DNA of 64,000 nt, taken from Pseudomonas putida (GTDB lineage Bacteria > Pseudomonadota > Gammaproteobacteria > Pseudomonadales > Pseudomonadaceae). Positions 55,062 through 63,046 of this stretch are shown here, one piece after another. Both the position numbers and the translations under genes were made by a program. Location: the NCBI RefSeq assembly GCF_028682175.1, contig NZ_JANHKS010000031.1:1-64000 (forward strand), written 5' to 3'. The notes beneath the pieces are model-generated. The model was given only the letters and a program-made list of their open reading frames with translations, searched no databases and was not told the origin of the DNA. Numbering within the stretch: position 1 is the first letter of the stretch; every line of letters begins with the position of its first letter.

Positions 55062-55089
55062 AAGGCCCGCATGAAAATGCGGGCCTTTT
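55062..55089. terminator. Bidirectional terminator after tRNA-Arg
   Basis: AAGGCCCGCAT-GAAA-ATGCGGGCCTT with T's on the plus strand and A's on the other side. It can also end the convergent DUF4124 gene. Confidence 0.93.
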
Positions 55090-55095
55090 GTCTTT

Positions 55096-55593
55096 CTAGC
55101 GTTCCTGCTTCTGAATCCTGCCTTTCACGCAGCCGTGTTCATCGAATGACACCTGCCGGCTTTTGCCTTTTTTCTCCTCGTATACATACTTCACCTCGCC
55201 GTTGCGGCTCACGACCTTGTCCGGTCTGCCCAGCAGGCTTTCCACATCGCGTCTGGTCATGCCGGCAGGTGTCTGGTAGTTGATGATCGCCTTGCGCCGC
55301 TGTTCAGCACTCAGCACGTTGCCGCAGCCGTCGTCCCGCTGGCCGACGATCACCAGTTCGTGGCTGCTGCCAGTCTTGGCACCTGGCGCAGGCGGAGCAG
55401 GGCCGGGTGCTATCGTTCCAGGTGGAGCGTTGTAAGCCTGGTGCAACTGCATGTCATGGCCGGGCGGACAGCCCAGGGTGGTGAAGGTGAGATTGCCGCT
55501 TTCATCGGTGCAGCGCTGCACGCTGTTTGCCCATGTAGGCACGGGAATGAAAAACAGGGCAGCAATAATGGCTTTTCGAAGGTCCAATGGCAC
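55096..55593 (-). CDS. DUF4124-domain exported protein
   Basis: This 165-residue exported protein has a signal peptide (LRKAIIAALFFIPVPTWA). A DUF4124-type N-terminal module follows (RCTDESGNLTFTTLGCPPGHDMQ, two Cys), then a Pro/Ala/Gly linker. A C-terminal SmpA-like strand (TPAGMTRRDVESLLGRPDKVVSRNGEVKYVYEEKKGKSRQVSF) resembles the BamE fold. No function is known for DUF4124. It is monocistronic and convergent with the tRNA cluster. Confidence 0.8.
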   Translation of the reverse strand: MPLDLRKAIIAALFFIPVPTWANSVQRCTDESGNLTFTTLGCPPGHDMQLHQAYNAPPGTIAPGPAPPAPGAKTGSSHELVIVGQRDDGCGNVLSAEQRRKAIINYQTPAGMTRRDVESLLGRPDKVVSRNGEVKYVYEEKKGKSRQVSFDEHGCVKGRIQKQER

Positions 55594-55914
55594 AGGCGCG
55601 TCCTCCTTGACGGGGTCAGCGCAGCCTAGCCAGATGATTATTCGGGAGCGAGCGTGTTTTCTTCACCGGATGTGACGTCGCAGGATAGAGAGACTCATCC
55701 CGCGGTCAGCATTGCGTTGCAAGCGCTTGTTCCGTGTTGAATTTTTAACATGCAGCCTCGACAAGCGGTGTATGATTGCGCCCGTCAGCCCCGCCGGGGC
55801 TTGTGGAATACCTCCATGGACTTACCCAGTAGCAACTTAAATCCAAGCTGTACCAATCAAGAATCGACTGATTGATCTTCCGGCGTGTTCCACTGCTGGG
55901 AGTGGAGTTCGCCT
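55594..55914. other. Leader and promoter region of mgtE
   Basis: The 321 bases hold the upstream side of the DUF4124 gene and the mgtE leader. I see a short GC hairpin (AGCCCCGCCGGGGCT, near 55787) and a TGATTGAT-type inverted repeat just before the mgtE start (around 55856-55875). No known magnesium riboswitch pattern is visible. Confidence 0.5.
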
Positions 55915-57363
55915 ATGACTGAAATCGAAGTAAAAAAGACGCAGGAAAGCCTGCAGGATCGCCTTGCGCAAGTGGTCGATCTGCTGCAGCGCCAGCGTGT
56001 CGTCGAAGATCTGACCCATCGCCAGGAAGGTCAGCATCAGGATCGCGTCGAAAACCTGGTTCACCGGCAAAACCTGGTCGAGCTGCAACGCAAGCTCGAT
56101 GACCTGCACTCCGCCGACGTCGCCTACATTCTTGAAGCCCTGCCTGTTGAGGACCGCCTGACGGTCTGGCAACTGGTCAAGGCCGAGCGCGACGGCGACA
56201 TCCTTCTGGAAGTATCCGACTCCGTCCGTGAAACCCTGATCGCCGACATGGACGATCACGAGCTGCTCGCAGCCGCCAAGGAGATGGACGCTGACGAACT
56301 GGCCGACCTTGCGCCTGAACTGCCTCGCGACGTCGTGCATGAATTGATGGAAGCGCTGGACACCCAGCAGCGCGAGCGCGTGCGTTCGGCCCTGTCCTAC
56401 GACGAGGAACAGGTTGGCGCGCTGATGGACTTCGAGATGGTCACCATCCGCGAGGACGTCAGCCTGGAAGTGGTCTTGCGTTACCTGCGCCGCCTCAAGG
56501 AGCTGCCAAGCCACACCGACAAACTGTTCGTGGTCGATTACGACGGCGTGCTCAAGGGTGTGCTGCCGATCAAGCGCCTTCTGGTCAATGACCCGGAGAA
56601 ACAGGTGTCGGAAGTCATGGCCGACGATCCGGTCAGCTTTCACCCTGATGGCGACGCCTACGAGGCCGCCCAGGCGTTCGAACGTTACGACCTGATTTCT
56701 TCGCCGGTGGTGGACAAGAACGGCAAGCTGATCGGCCGTTTGACCATCGATGAAATGGTCGACCTGATTCGCGAAGAAAGCGAGACCGAAGTCCTCAACA
56801 TGGCCGGTCTGCGGGAAGAGGAAGACATCTTCGCCTCGGTCTGGCGTTCGCTGCGCAACCGCTGGTCCTGGCTTGCGGTGAACCTCATCACGGCCTTCCT
56901 CGCATCCCGCGTGATCGGCCTGTTCGAAGGCTCCATCGAGAAGCTGGTGGCGCTCGCGGCCCTGATGCCGATCGTGGCCGGTATCGGCGGCAACTCGGGC
57001 AACCAGACTATCACCATGATCGTTCGCGCCATGGCGCTGGACCAGGTCAGCACCGGCAACGGCAACACCTCGCGCCTGATGCGCAAGGAGCTGGGCGTTG
57101 CGCTGGTCAATGGCTTGTTGTGGGGCGGGGTGATCGGCGTCGTGGCCTACCTGCTGTACCACAGCTGGTCGCTGGGCGTGGTGATGACCGCCGCGATGAC
57201 GCTGAACCTGCTGCTGGCGGCGTTCATGGGGGTGCTGATCCCGATGACCCTGGCGCGGTTGGGGCGCGACCCGGCCATGGGTTCCAGTGTGATGATCACT
57301 GCAATGACCGACAGTGGTGGCTTCTTCATCTTTCTGGGGCTGGCCACGCTGTTCCTGCTCTAG
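55915..57363 (+). CDS. mgtE: Magnesium transporter MgtE
   Basis: This 482-residue homodimeric Mg2+ channel has a soluble N-terminal domain and tandem CBS domains (about 150-280; MDFEMVTIREDVSLEVVLRYLRRL and VMADDPVSFHPDGDAYEAAQAFERYDLISSPVV). A connecting helix and five transmembrane helices follow. The pore motif PIVAGIGGNSGNQTITMIVRAMA and the Mg-binding LGRDPAMGSSVMITAMTDSGGF are conserved. The ATG at 55915 follows a GGAG site. The gene ends with a strong terminator. Confidence 0.95.
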   Translation: MTEIEVKKTQESLQDRLAQVVDLLQRQRVVEDLTHRQEGQHQDRVENLVHRQNLVELQRKLDDLHSADVAYILEALPVEDRLTVWQLVKAERDGDILLEVSDSVRETLIADMDDHELLAAAKEMDADELADLAPELPRDVVHELMEALDTQQRERVRSALSYDEEQVGALMDFEMVTIREDVSLEVVLRYLRRLKELPSHTDKLFVVDYDGVLKGVLPIKRLLVNDPEKQVSEVMADDPVSFHPDGDAYEAAQAFERYDLISSPVVDKNGKLIGRLTIDEMVDLIREESETEVLNMAGLREEEDIFASVWRSLRNRWSWLAVNLITAFLASRVIGLFEGSIEKLVALAALMPIVAGIGGNSGNQTITMIVRAMALDQVSTGNGNTSRLMRKELGVALVNGLLWGGVIGVVAYLLYHSWSLGVVMTAAMTLNLLLAAFMGVLIPMTLARLGRDPAMGSSVMITAMTDSGGFFIFLGLATLFLL

Positions 57364-57378
57364 TCCGCGCAAGCAAAC

Positions 57379-57412
57379 AAAAAACCGCCCTGGGAGGCGG
57401 TTTTTGTTTTTT
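57379..57412 (+). terminator. Intrinsic terminator after mgtE
   Basis: AAAACCGCC-CTGGGA-GGCGGTTTT followed by T-rich sequence. Confidence 0.95.
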
Positions 57413-57445
57413 CATGGCAGCGTGCAGTGCATTTATGGCGGGCAT

Positions 57446-57471
57446 GAAAAAGCCAGCGCTAGGCTGGCTTT
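57446..57471 (-). terminator. Intrinsic terminator after amrZ
   Basis: On the minus strand AAAGCCAGC-CTAGC-GCTGGCTTT followed by TT. It stands 19 bases after the amrZ stop. Confidence 0.88.
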
Positions 57472-57489
57472 CGGGAGAGCAAGGGCGAC

Positions 57490-57816
57490 TTATTCGTCGT
57501 CGTTTGCCAGGCTTGTGTCGTGGGCAATCAACGACACCAGGGCGTTTTGCTGACGATGAGCCAGCTGGCGGAAACGCTGCAGCAGCTCACGCTCGTGCAG
57601 AGACAGCTCCGGGCTGTCCAGACGCAGGCTTGGCTCGTCGCCCAGTGCGCCTTCCTGAATCAGACTTTGCTCAAGACGCGCAATGATTTCCGAGTTCATG
57701 CTGCGGTGATGCTGCTTGGCGACTTCCGCAATACGCTCGCGCATGCCTTCCGGGAGGCGGACAACGAACTTGTCAGCTGTGCGACTGGAATAATTGGCCT
57801 GTTTCATAGGGCTCAT
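57490..57816 (-). CDS. amrZ: Ribbon-helix-helix regulator AmrZ
   Basis: This 108-residue Arc-type DNA-binding protein matches P. aeruginosa AmrZ over most of its length (YSSRTADKFVVRLPEGMRERIAEVAKQHHRSMNSEIIARLEQSL). The N-terminal beta strand contacts DNA, and the C-terminal part (RLDSPELSLHERELLQRFRQLAHRQQNALVSLI) forms the tetramer interface. AmrZ controls alginate, motility, biofilm matrix and c-di-GMP genes and autoregulates. A possible AlgU promoter lies about 200 bases upstream. The start is MSPMKQANYSS. Confidence 0.95.
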   Translation of the reverse strand: MSPMKQANYSSRTADKFVVRLPEGMRERIAEVAKQHHRSMNSEIIARLEQSLIQEGALGDEPSLRLDSPELSLHERELLQRFRQLAHRQQNALVSLIAHDTSLANDDE

Positions 57817-58012
57817 ATATTTAACCGATTTAGTTCAAAGGGGCAGGCGGTTCTGCATTCAGCCGCGTGATGTCATCGTCTGACTGTCATTTTGGCGAAA
57901 TGTTCAACCAGCCAACATAAAGGTCCGCCATCATGCCTCAATACGTCGGATCCTTGGCGTCAAATCTGTGACAATATTGAACTAGATAAAGGCGTTTAGC
58001 CAGCACCAATTA

Positions 58013-58041
58013 TCAGAAATGCGTTCTGGTTTGCAAAGTTC
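58013..58041 (-). promoter_or_regulatory. Possible AlgU (sigma-22) promoter for amrZ
   Basis: On the minus strand GAACTT (58041-58036), an 18-base spacer, then TCTGA (58017-58013). The consensus is GAACTT-N16/17-TCTGA, so the spacing is one longer. It lies 197 bases before the amrZ start. P. aeruginosa amrZ is known to be AlgU(AlgT)-dependent. The rest of the 443-base gap 57817-58259 shows no gene. Confidence 0.6.
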
Positions 58042-58259
58042 CCGGTTGCCACATTCCAGGCGATAACCGCCGTAGACGCGGCTTTGCGCCATGATGGCTA
58101 TCTGTCTTCAGAGTAGAAGCGTCTGGGTCAAAATACGAGCACAGGCTCAAGAAAGAGACGAAGGGTCTTCGGGCGGGGCAGGCGGGTGCGTAGGGCGCGG
58201 GTGTAGGAAAGCAGCTCAGATCGAGTTGAAAAAAGCGTAGCAGATGGCAGCGCCGTGGA

Positions 58260-58457
58260 TCACGGCTTGGCCTGGCGCAGTACAGGGTCGAACTTGATCC
58301 GGCGTCCCACGATCAACGCCATCACGAACAGGCAGGCGAACAGTCCTGCTGAAACCTTGGCGATAGTGCCCAGGGTGTCCATCGATGTCGGGAGCAATTG
58401 ATCCGTCGCGATGGCCATGATGCTCAGAATCAAGAAGGACAATGCTGCTTTGGACAT
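58260..58457 (-). CDS. Small two-helix membrane protein
   Basis: This is a 65-residue protein. Hydrophobic segments are at 5-21 (ALSFLILSIMAIATDQL) and 30-52 (LGTIAKVSAGLFACLFVMALIVG), followed by a basic RRIKFDPVLRQAK tail. It resembles small inner-membrane proteins of the DUF1328 type in layout, but I cannot identify the family. It is transcribed on the same strand as the 58518 gene, 60 bases downstream of it. Confidence 0.6.
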   Translation of the reverse strand: MSKAALSFLILSIMAIATDQLLPTSMDTLGTIAKVSAGLFACLFVMALIVGRRIKFDPVLRQAKP

Positions 58458-58517
58458 GGCGGTTCTCGTAGTCGTAGTCAGTGAAAAGCAGGCAAATCCG
58501 CTTCAGCTGGTAAAAAA

Positions 58518-58751
58518 TCAGAACACCCAGCGTTCGGAGCGGTCGACAGGAATAGCTTCATCGGTATCGTTGGCCAGCATGGCGTCGGAATGCTGGCTTG
58601 GCATTGCAGCGTAGCGAGGCGCCTGCTTGATCAGATAATGAGGCTGTGCCTGAACGGCGACTGTCTCGGTCTTGCTGCCAGCATCGTGGAAGTGAAAGGC
58701 CACCAGAGCGACCAGGGCCGCAGCATTCAACAGCGAGAGAGTCATGTTCAT
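58518..58751 (-). CDS. Small protein with N-terminal membrane helix
   Basis: This is a 77-residue protein. The N-terminal helix LSLLNAAALVALVAFHFH could be a signal or anchor. The remainder (DAGSKTETVAVQAQPHYLIKQAPRYAAMPSQHSDAMLANDTDEAIPVDRSERWVF) is polar. The ATG at 58751 has an AAGG site, which is why the much longer open frame to 58931 is rejected. No family is recognised. Confidence 0.6.
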   Translation of the reverse strand: MNMTLSLLNAAALVALVAFHFHDAGSKTETVAVQAQPHYLIKQAPRYAAMPSQHSDAMLANDTDEAIPVDRSERWVF

Positions 58752-59094
58752 GTCGGTTACCTTCGCTTGGAATTGATTTTGAAGGGGATTTGCACGAACA
58801 GGAGTAATGCAGCCTGCATGCCAGCTTTTTAGTGAAAAAATAATCAATAAAATCAATGGTTTACGAATGAATTTGCGCGGGTTTGGATTGCACTTTGCAA
58901 TGATGTCAATGTGGTGCATTGCAAATTGCATGATGATGCTCGGGCGGGGGCGTCCGTGGGAAAGAGGCTACAGCTTGAAATGACAATGACGACATGACAA
59001 AACAAAGGCTTACCGTTAACATGCTCGCCGTCCCGCTGACGCCGACAGGCATGCTCAGCGGTTCGGTCGGCATGTTTCAGGCTACAGACGTTAC

Positions 59095-59166
59095 GTCCTC
59101 TTAGTTCAACGGATAGAACGAGCCCCTCCTAAGGGCTAGATGCAGGTTCGATTCCTGCAGGGGACA
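59095..59166 (+). tRNA. tRNA-Arg (CCT), CCA not encoded
   Basis: The acceptor stem GTCCTCT pairs with AGGGGAC. The anticodon is CCT (59128-59130) in an AGCCC/GGGCT stem, with T arm GCAGGTTCGATTCCTGC. The discriminator A is followed by TATCC, so the CCA end must be added after transcription. The flanking 58752-59094 holds no gene I can support. Confidence 0.92.
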
Positions 59167-59256
59167 TATCCTTTTCTTCGCAATTCCCCCTCAACGACAC
59201 CTGCGCTCGGCCTGGCGCCTTGACGTCGCGTCTGCACAAAACACCCACTCCATCCT

Positions 59257-59410
59257 GTAGCAGCACGGCTTGCCGGCGGGGACGTATTCACGACCGCCGA
59301 CGCCGGCAAGCCGGACTGCTACGGGTATGGCTGACCTCGATCCCGTGGGAGCCGCCTTGGTGGCGAAGGCGATTTTGAGATCGCCCCCGCCGGCAAGCCG
59401 TGCTGCTACG
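59257..59410. repeat. REP cluster with chimeric pair
   Basis: One REP pair is at 59257-59323 (right arm variant CCGGACTGCTAC). A second, chimeric pair is at 59347-59410: its left arm is GTGGGAGCCGCCTTGGTGGCG-like and its right arm is of the GCAAGCCGTGCTGCTAC family. The remainder, 59411-59585, is the EamA gene leader. Confidence 0.82.
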
Positions 59411-59585
59411 GGAGGCCAAGGTTTTTTCTTGTGGCGGTAATGCTTCACAGGTGGTGAGTCGTGGCCACCACCGACGCCTTCACGTCGTTACCAGACATGC
59501 ATCCCTCGCGCTTTTCTGGCTTAAATGCCCGGCAGCTGTGACCACCTGCGACCTATCCCAAAACCCGCCACTGGACTGACCCTCT

Positions 59586-60473
59586 ATGAGCACTCCGCTG
59601 CAAGGCGCTGCGCGCGCCCATGAAGCTGCGAGACCTCAACTCGGTATCTTGTTGTGCCTGCTGTCGATGCTGATTTTTGCCGCCCAGGACGGGATCACCA
59701 AGGTGCTGGTCAGGGACTTGCCCATCATGCAGCTGGTGATGGTGCGCTACTGGGTGTTCCTGCTGTTCGCCATTGCCTACTGCACCTATCGTGGCGGTGT
59801 AAGAAACGCCAGCCGGAGCCGTCATCCTTTTCTGCAAATCATCCGGGCCTTGCTCGGGGTAGGGGATATCGTGCTGTTCGGCATCGGCTTGCGTTACCTG
59901 GGGCTGGCGGAGATGCATGCGTTGTATGCGGTGTTCCCCTTGATGACGCTGGGGTTAGCCGGGTTGTTTCTCAAGGAGTACATCGGGCTGCGACGCTGGC
60001 TCGCGGCGGGTGTGGGTTTTCTCGGTACCGTGGTGATCCTGCGGCCGGGTACCGGGGTGTTCGAGCTGGCTGCGTTGATTCCGCTGATCTCGGCCCTGGG
60101 TTTCGCGTTTTTCGGCGTGTTGACCCGGCGCATCAGCCAGGACGACTCTTTCGCGACCAACATGCTGTACATGGGCGTGATCGGTGCAATCGCCGTGACG
60201 GTGCTGGGGTTGCCGTTGTGGGTGACGCCAACGGGGACGGAGTGGGTGCTGCTGGGGATTCTGTCGATGACCGGCGTGGTGGCTCAGCTCTTGTTGCTTC
60301 AGGCGTTGCGCTACGCCACGGCATCGACCCTGCAGCCATTCAACTATTCGCTGTTGTTGTTTGCCACGCTGATCGGCCTGTTGGTTTTTGGCGAATTGCC
60401 GGATAACTGGACCATCATCGGCGCTTGCCTGGTGATTGCGGGTGGGTTGTATGCGGCCAAGGTGAAGAGCTAA
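59586..60473 (+). CDS. EamA/DMT-family membrane transporter
   Basis: This 295-residue protein is of the drug/metabolite transporter superfamily, with ten transmembrane helices arranged as two EamA repeats. Marks are LCLLSMLIFAAQDGITKVLVRDLPIMQLVMVRYWVF in the first repeat and LIPLISALGFAFFGVLTRRISQDDSFATNMLYMGVIGAIAV in the second. The closing segment LFATLIGLLVFGELPDNWTIIGACLVIAGGLYA is typical. Substrate unknown (often amino acids or metabolites exported). Confidence 0.92.
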   Translation: MSTPLQGAARAHEAARPQLGILLCLLSMLIFAAQDGITKVLVRDLPIMQLVMVRYWVFLLFAIAYCTYRGGVRNASRSRHPFLQIIRALLGVGDIVLFGIGLRYLGLAEMHALYAVFPLMTLGLAGLFLKEYIGLRRWLAAGVGFLGTVVILRPGTGVFELAALIPLISALGFAFFGVLTRRISQDDSFATNMLYMGVIGAIAVTVLGLPLWVTPTGTEWVLLGILSMTGVVAQLLLLQALRYATASTLQPFNYSLLLFATLIGLLVFGELPDNWTIIGACLVIAGGLYAAKVKS

Positions 60474-60546
60474 GCCGATAGCCATAACCACGAAAATCTA
60501 TCGAGGTCATATAATTTTCACATCGTAGCCGCTATAGTGGCCACCG

Positions 60547-60650
60547 TTGTTGGGGAGTAGCCTGCTCAGGCCTTGGTCATGAGCGTTCGTGTCAACATTC
60601 TCGGCTTCATGCCGTGGCGCGAACACCTTTCGGTTGGCGAGACCAGCGAT
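60547..60650 (+). promoter_or_regulatory. yybP-ykoY (Mn2+) riboswitch
   Basis: The conserved blocks GGGGAGTAGCC, GTCAACATTCTCGGCTTCATGCCG and GGCGAGACCAGC are in order, immediately upstream of mntP. A -10-like TATAGT at 60533 precedes it. Confidence 0.9.
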
Positions 60651-60664
60651 GCATCCATGCCTAA

Positions 60665-60710
60665 AGTCGGGCGTGTGGTTGCGTCGTTGTCTCTATAGCC
60701 CGACTGGAAG
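60665..60710 (+). promoter_or_regulatory. Expression-platform hairpin before mntP RBS
   Basis: AGTCGGGC (60665-60672) pairs with GCCCGACT (60698-60705). The GGAAG ribosome site follows directly at 60706. Switching of this stem could expose or bury the site. Confidence 0.65.
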
Positions 60711-60716
60711 TACACC

Positions 60717-61280
60717 GTGAACCCCATTTCCCTGATTTTCCTCGCCCTGGCCATGTCCACGGACGCCTTCGCGGCGGCCATCGGCAAAGGCTCCAGCCTG
60801 CACAAACCACGTTTCAGCGAAGCGCTGCGCACCGGCCTGATCTTTGGTGTGATCGAAGCCATTACTCCGATTGTGGGTTGGGGTATCGGTCAGGTGGCCA
60901 CTCAGTATGTCGAGAACTGGGACCACTGGATCGCCTTCACGCTGTTGCTGATCCTGGGCCTGCACATGATCTACAACGGCATCAAGCACGATGACGAAGA
61001 GGAGGAAAAACCCGACTCCCATTCCTTCGTGATTCTGGCGATCACCGCGTTTGCCACCAGCATCGATGCGCTGGCGGTGGGCGTGGGCCTGGCCTTCGTC
61101 AACGTGAACATCCTGGTGGCGGCCGGTGCCATCGGCCTTGCGACCACGGTCATGGTCACCCTGGGCGTGATGCTGGGTCGGGTGCTTGGCACAGTGGTCG
61201 GCAAGCGCGCCGAAATCGTCGGCGGTATGGTGCTGATGCTGGTGGGCTCGACGATTCTCTACGAACACTTGAGCGCCTGA
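60717..61280 (+). CDS. mntP: Manganese efflux pump MntP
   Basis: This 187-residue six-helix membrane protein exports Mn2+. The two Asp-containing repeats NPISLIFLALAMSTDAFAAAIGKG and AITAFATSIDALAVGVGLA are the family's metal-transport motifs; a charged loop (HDDEEEEKPDSHS) joins the halves. The start is GTG at 60717 with GGAAG upstream. The gene is controlled by a Mn2+-sensing yybP-ykoY riboswitch. A single REP arm lies downstream. Confidence 0.96.
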   Translation: MNPISLIFLALAMSTDAFAAAIGKGSSLHKPRFSEALRTGLIFGVIEAITPIVGWGIGQVATQYVENWDHWIAFTLLLILGLHMIYNGIKHDDEEEEKPDSHSFVILAITAFATSIDALAVGVGLAFVNVNILVAAGAIGLATTVMVTLGVMLGRVLGTVVGKRAEIVGGMVLMLVGSTILYEHLSA

Positions 61281-61297
61281 GCCAGCCCTGACATCGC

Positions 61298-61325
61298 TCC
61301 CGCCGGCAAGCCGTGCTGCTACGGG
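61298..61325. repeat. Solitary REP arm
   Basis: A single inverse GCCGGCAAGCCGTGCTGCTAC copy without a partner, between the convergent mntP and oxaloacetate decarboxylase genes. Confidence 0.85.
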
Positions 61326-61383
61326 AGCGTGGGGTTTTGCGGGAGGGAAGCGGTGCCAGGGGAGGGCACCGCTCCTGGGGCTG

Positions 61384-62253
61384 TTACTCTTTGACGTCCA
61401 TGAACTCTTCGGCCCATGCCACGTAGTTTTCAGGCAAGGTGTAGGTGTGGGTCAGTTCGGTGGCGCTGAGGTTTTCGGTGCTGTGTGTGACCTGGCGCTG
61501 GGCGCGCAGGCAGTCGTAGGTGGCCTTGATCGAGGCGAAGTACGCCGCGTGGCCGGCGACGATGATGCGCACACCCAGCTTGGCCAGACGTTCGAAGTCG
61601 TTGAGTTTCGGGTTGCCGTAGGTCACCAGCATCAGCGGGACGGTGAGCTTGGCCGACACCTGCTCCAGGTGTTCGAAGTCCTTGATGCCGACGATGCAGA
61701 TGCCATCCGCGCCAGCCTTTTCGTACGCCTGGGTGCGCTCGATCAGGTCTTCCACCGACAGCACGTTGGCGTTGGTGCGGGCAATGATTGCCAGTTCCGG
61801 ATCGCAGCGCGCTTCCAGGGCCGCCTTGACCTTGCCGATGCCTTCTTCGATGGAAATCAGGTCCGTTGACTTGCGCCCGAACTGCGCTGGCAGCAGGGTG
61901 TCCTCGATGGTCAGCGCCGCAACCCCTGCGCGCTCCAGTTCTTCGACGGTGCGCATGACGTTCAGCGCGTTGCCATAACCGTGGTCGGCGTCCGCCAGGA
62001 ACGGCAGTTGCGCAACGCGACCGATGCGGGTGGCCTGCTCGACGAATTCGCTCAAGGTAATGAGGGCGAAGTCCGGGGCGGCCAGCACCTGCAACGAGGC
62101 GACCGAACCACCGAGAATGCCGACTTCGAAGCCCAGGTCAGCGGCAATGCGCGCAGACATCGGGTCGAAAACGGAGGCGGTGTCGAAGCACTTGTTGGAG
62201 GCGAGAAGCTCGCGGAAATTACGGCGCAGCGCGGTGTGGGACATTCTGGACAT
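61384..62253 (-). CDS. Oxaloacetate decarboxylase (PEP mutase/isocitrate lyase superfamily)
   Basis: This 289-residue protein closely resembles the P. aeruginosa PA4872 enzyme, characterised as a Mg2+-dependent oxaloacetate decarboxylase. Conserved segments are TASVFDPMSARIAADLGFEVGILGGSVASLQVLAAPDFALITLSEFVEQATRIGRVAQLP. The metal-binding DADHGYGNALNVMRTV loop, AALTIEDTLLPAQFGRKSTDLI and IIARTN are also present. The start MSRMSHTALRRNF has an AGGAAA site. The name is by family; related proteins include PrpB and PEP mutase. Confidence 0.9.
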   Translation of the reverse strand: MSRMSHTALRRNFRELLASNKCFDTASVFDPMSARIAADLGFEVGILGGSVASLQVLAAPDFALITLSEFVEQATRIGRVAQLPFLADADHGYGNALNVMRTVEELERAGVAALTIEDTLLPAQFGRKSTDLISIEEGIGKVKAALEARCDPELAIIARTNANVLSVEDLIERTQAYEKAGADGICIVGIKDFEHLEQVSAKLTVPLMLVTYGNPKLNDFERLAKLGVRIIVAGHAAYFASIKATYDCLRAQRQVTHSTENLSATELTHTYTLPENYVAWAEEFMDVKE

Positions 62254-62453
62254 GACGTTTCCTGTACTGGCGATCATCGTTGACGCCATTTCATATGCTC
62301 ATAGGTGCGGCGAGACTATCACGCCTGTAAACCCTGGGTTATGTCGTTTGGGAATGGGGTATGCGCACCGCACATGATGCCGAGGATATGGCCGCTGAAT
62401 CGTTATTTCTTGCACTGTTTCGGGGCGTTTTGCCGACAATTTCCAGCTGCCTA

Positions 62454-62495
62454 TCAAAAAATAAAACCAGCCGCCCGACGTTCGGGAAGCTGGTT
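62454..62495 (-). terminator. Intrinsic terminator after ohr
   Basis: On the minus strand AACCAGC ... GCTGGTT (62465-62495, with an inner CCCGAACGTCGGG stem) is followed by a T-rich run, TTTATTTTTT. Confidence 0.88.
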
Positions 62496-62515
62496 GGGAT
62501 GGCCGCCGGTTTCGG

Positions 62516-62935
62516 TCAGGCCAGGGTGACTTCGGCATTGATGTTGCCGCGGGTCGCCTTGGAATATGGGCAGGCCTGGTGCGCCGCTTCCACGACCTTC
62601 TGCGCGGTTTCACGGTCCAGCCCTGGTAGGCTGACCTTGAGACGGGCCTGGATCAGGTAGCCGCCTTCGTTGGTGCCCAGGTCGACTTCGGCATCGACGC
62701 TGGTGTCGGCGGGCATTGCCACTTTCATCTTCTGCGTGACCACGCCGATGGCGCCAATGAAGCAGGCCGACCAGCCCGCCGCGAACAGTTGCTCGGGGTT
62801 GGTGCCGTCGCCCTTGGCGCCCGGAGAAGACAGCTTGATGTTCAGGCGATTGTCGTCGCTCGCGGCAGCGCCGTCGCGTCCGCCATCGGTGTGAACCCTG
62901 GCGGTGTACAGCACTTTGTCCAGATCTTTGCTCAT
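62516..62935 (-). CDS. ohr: Organic hydroperoxide resistance protein Ohr
   Basis: This 139-residue OsmC/Ohr-family peroxidase reduces organic hydroperoxides. The two catalytic cysteines are Cys58 (AAGWSACFIGAIG) and Cys122 (HQACPYSKATRGN). N-terminal VLYTARVHTDGGRDG and DGTNPEQLFAAGW are family marks. The usual OhrR regulator is not adjacent. The RBS is AGGAG. It lies after the SDR gene on the same strand. Confidence 0.95.
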   Translation of the reverse strand: MSKDLDKVLYTARVHTDGGRDGAAASDDNRLNIKLSSPGAKGDGTNPEQLFAAGWSACFIGAIGVVTQKMKVAMPADTSVDAEVDLGTNEGGYLIQARLKVSLPGLDRETAQKVVEAAHQACPYSKATRGNINAEVTLA

Positions 62936-63046
62936 GATGTGCTCCTATTGGTAGTGCCTTGTGCCATTCAATGAGGAATCGGCCCGCTTACCGGGCCGAT
63001 TCAAGTGTTGCCTGCTTTTCGGGTTTGTCGAATCGCAGGTATCCGA

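Noticed and set aside
58752..58931. N-terminal extension of the small protein at 58518
   Set aside because: The ATG at 58751 has a good RBS; the extension is AT-rich and without a ribosome site.
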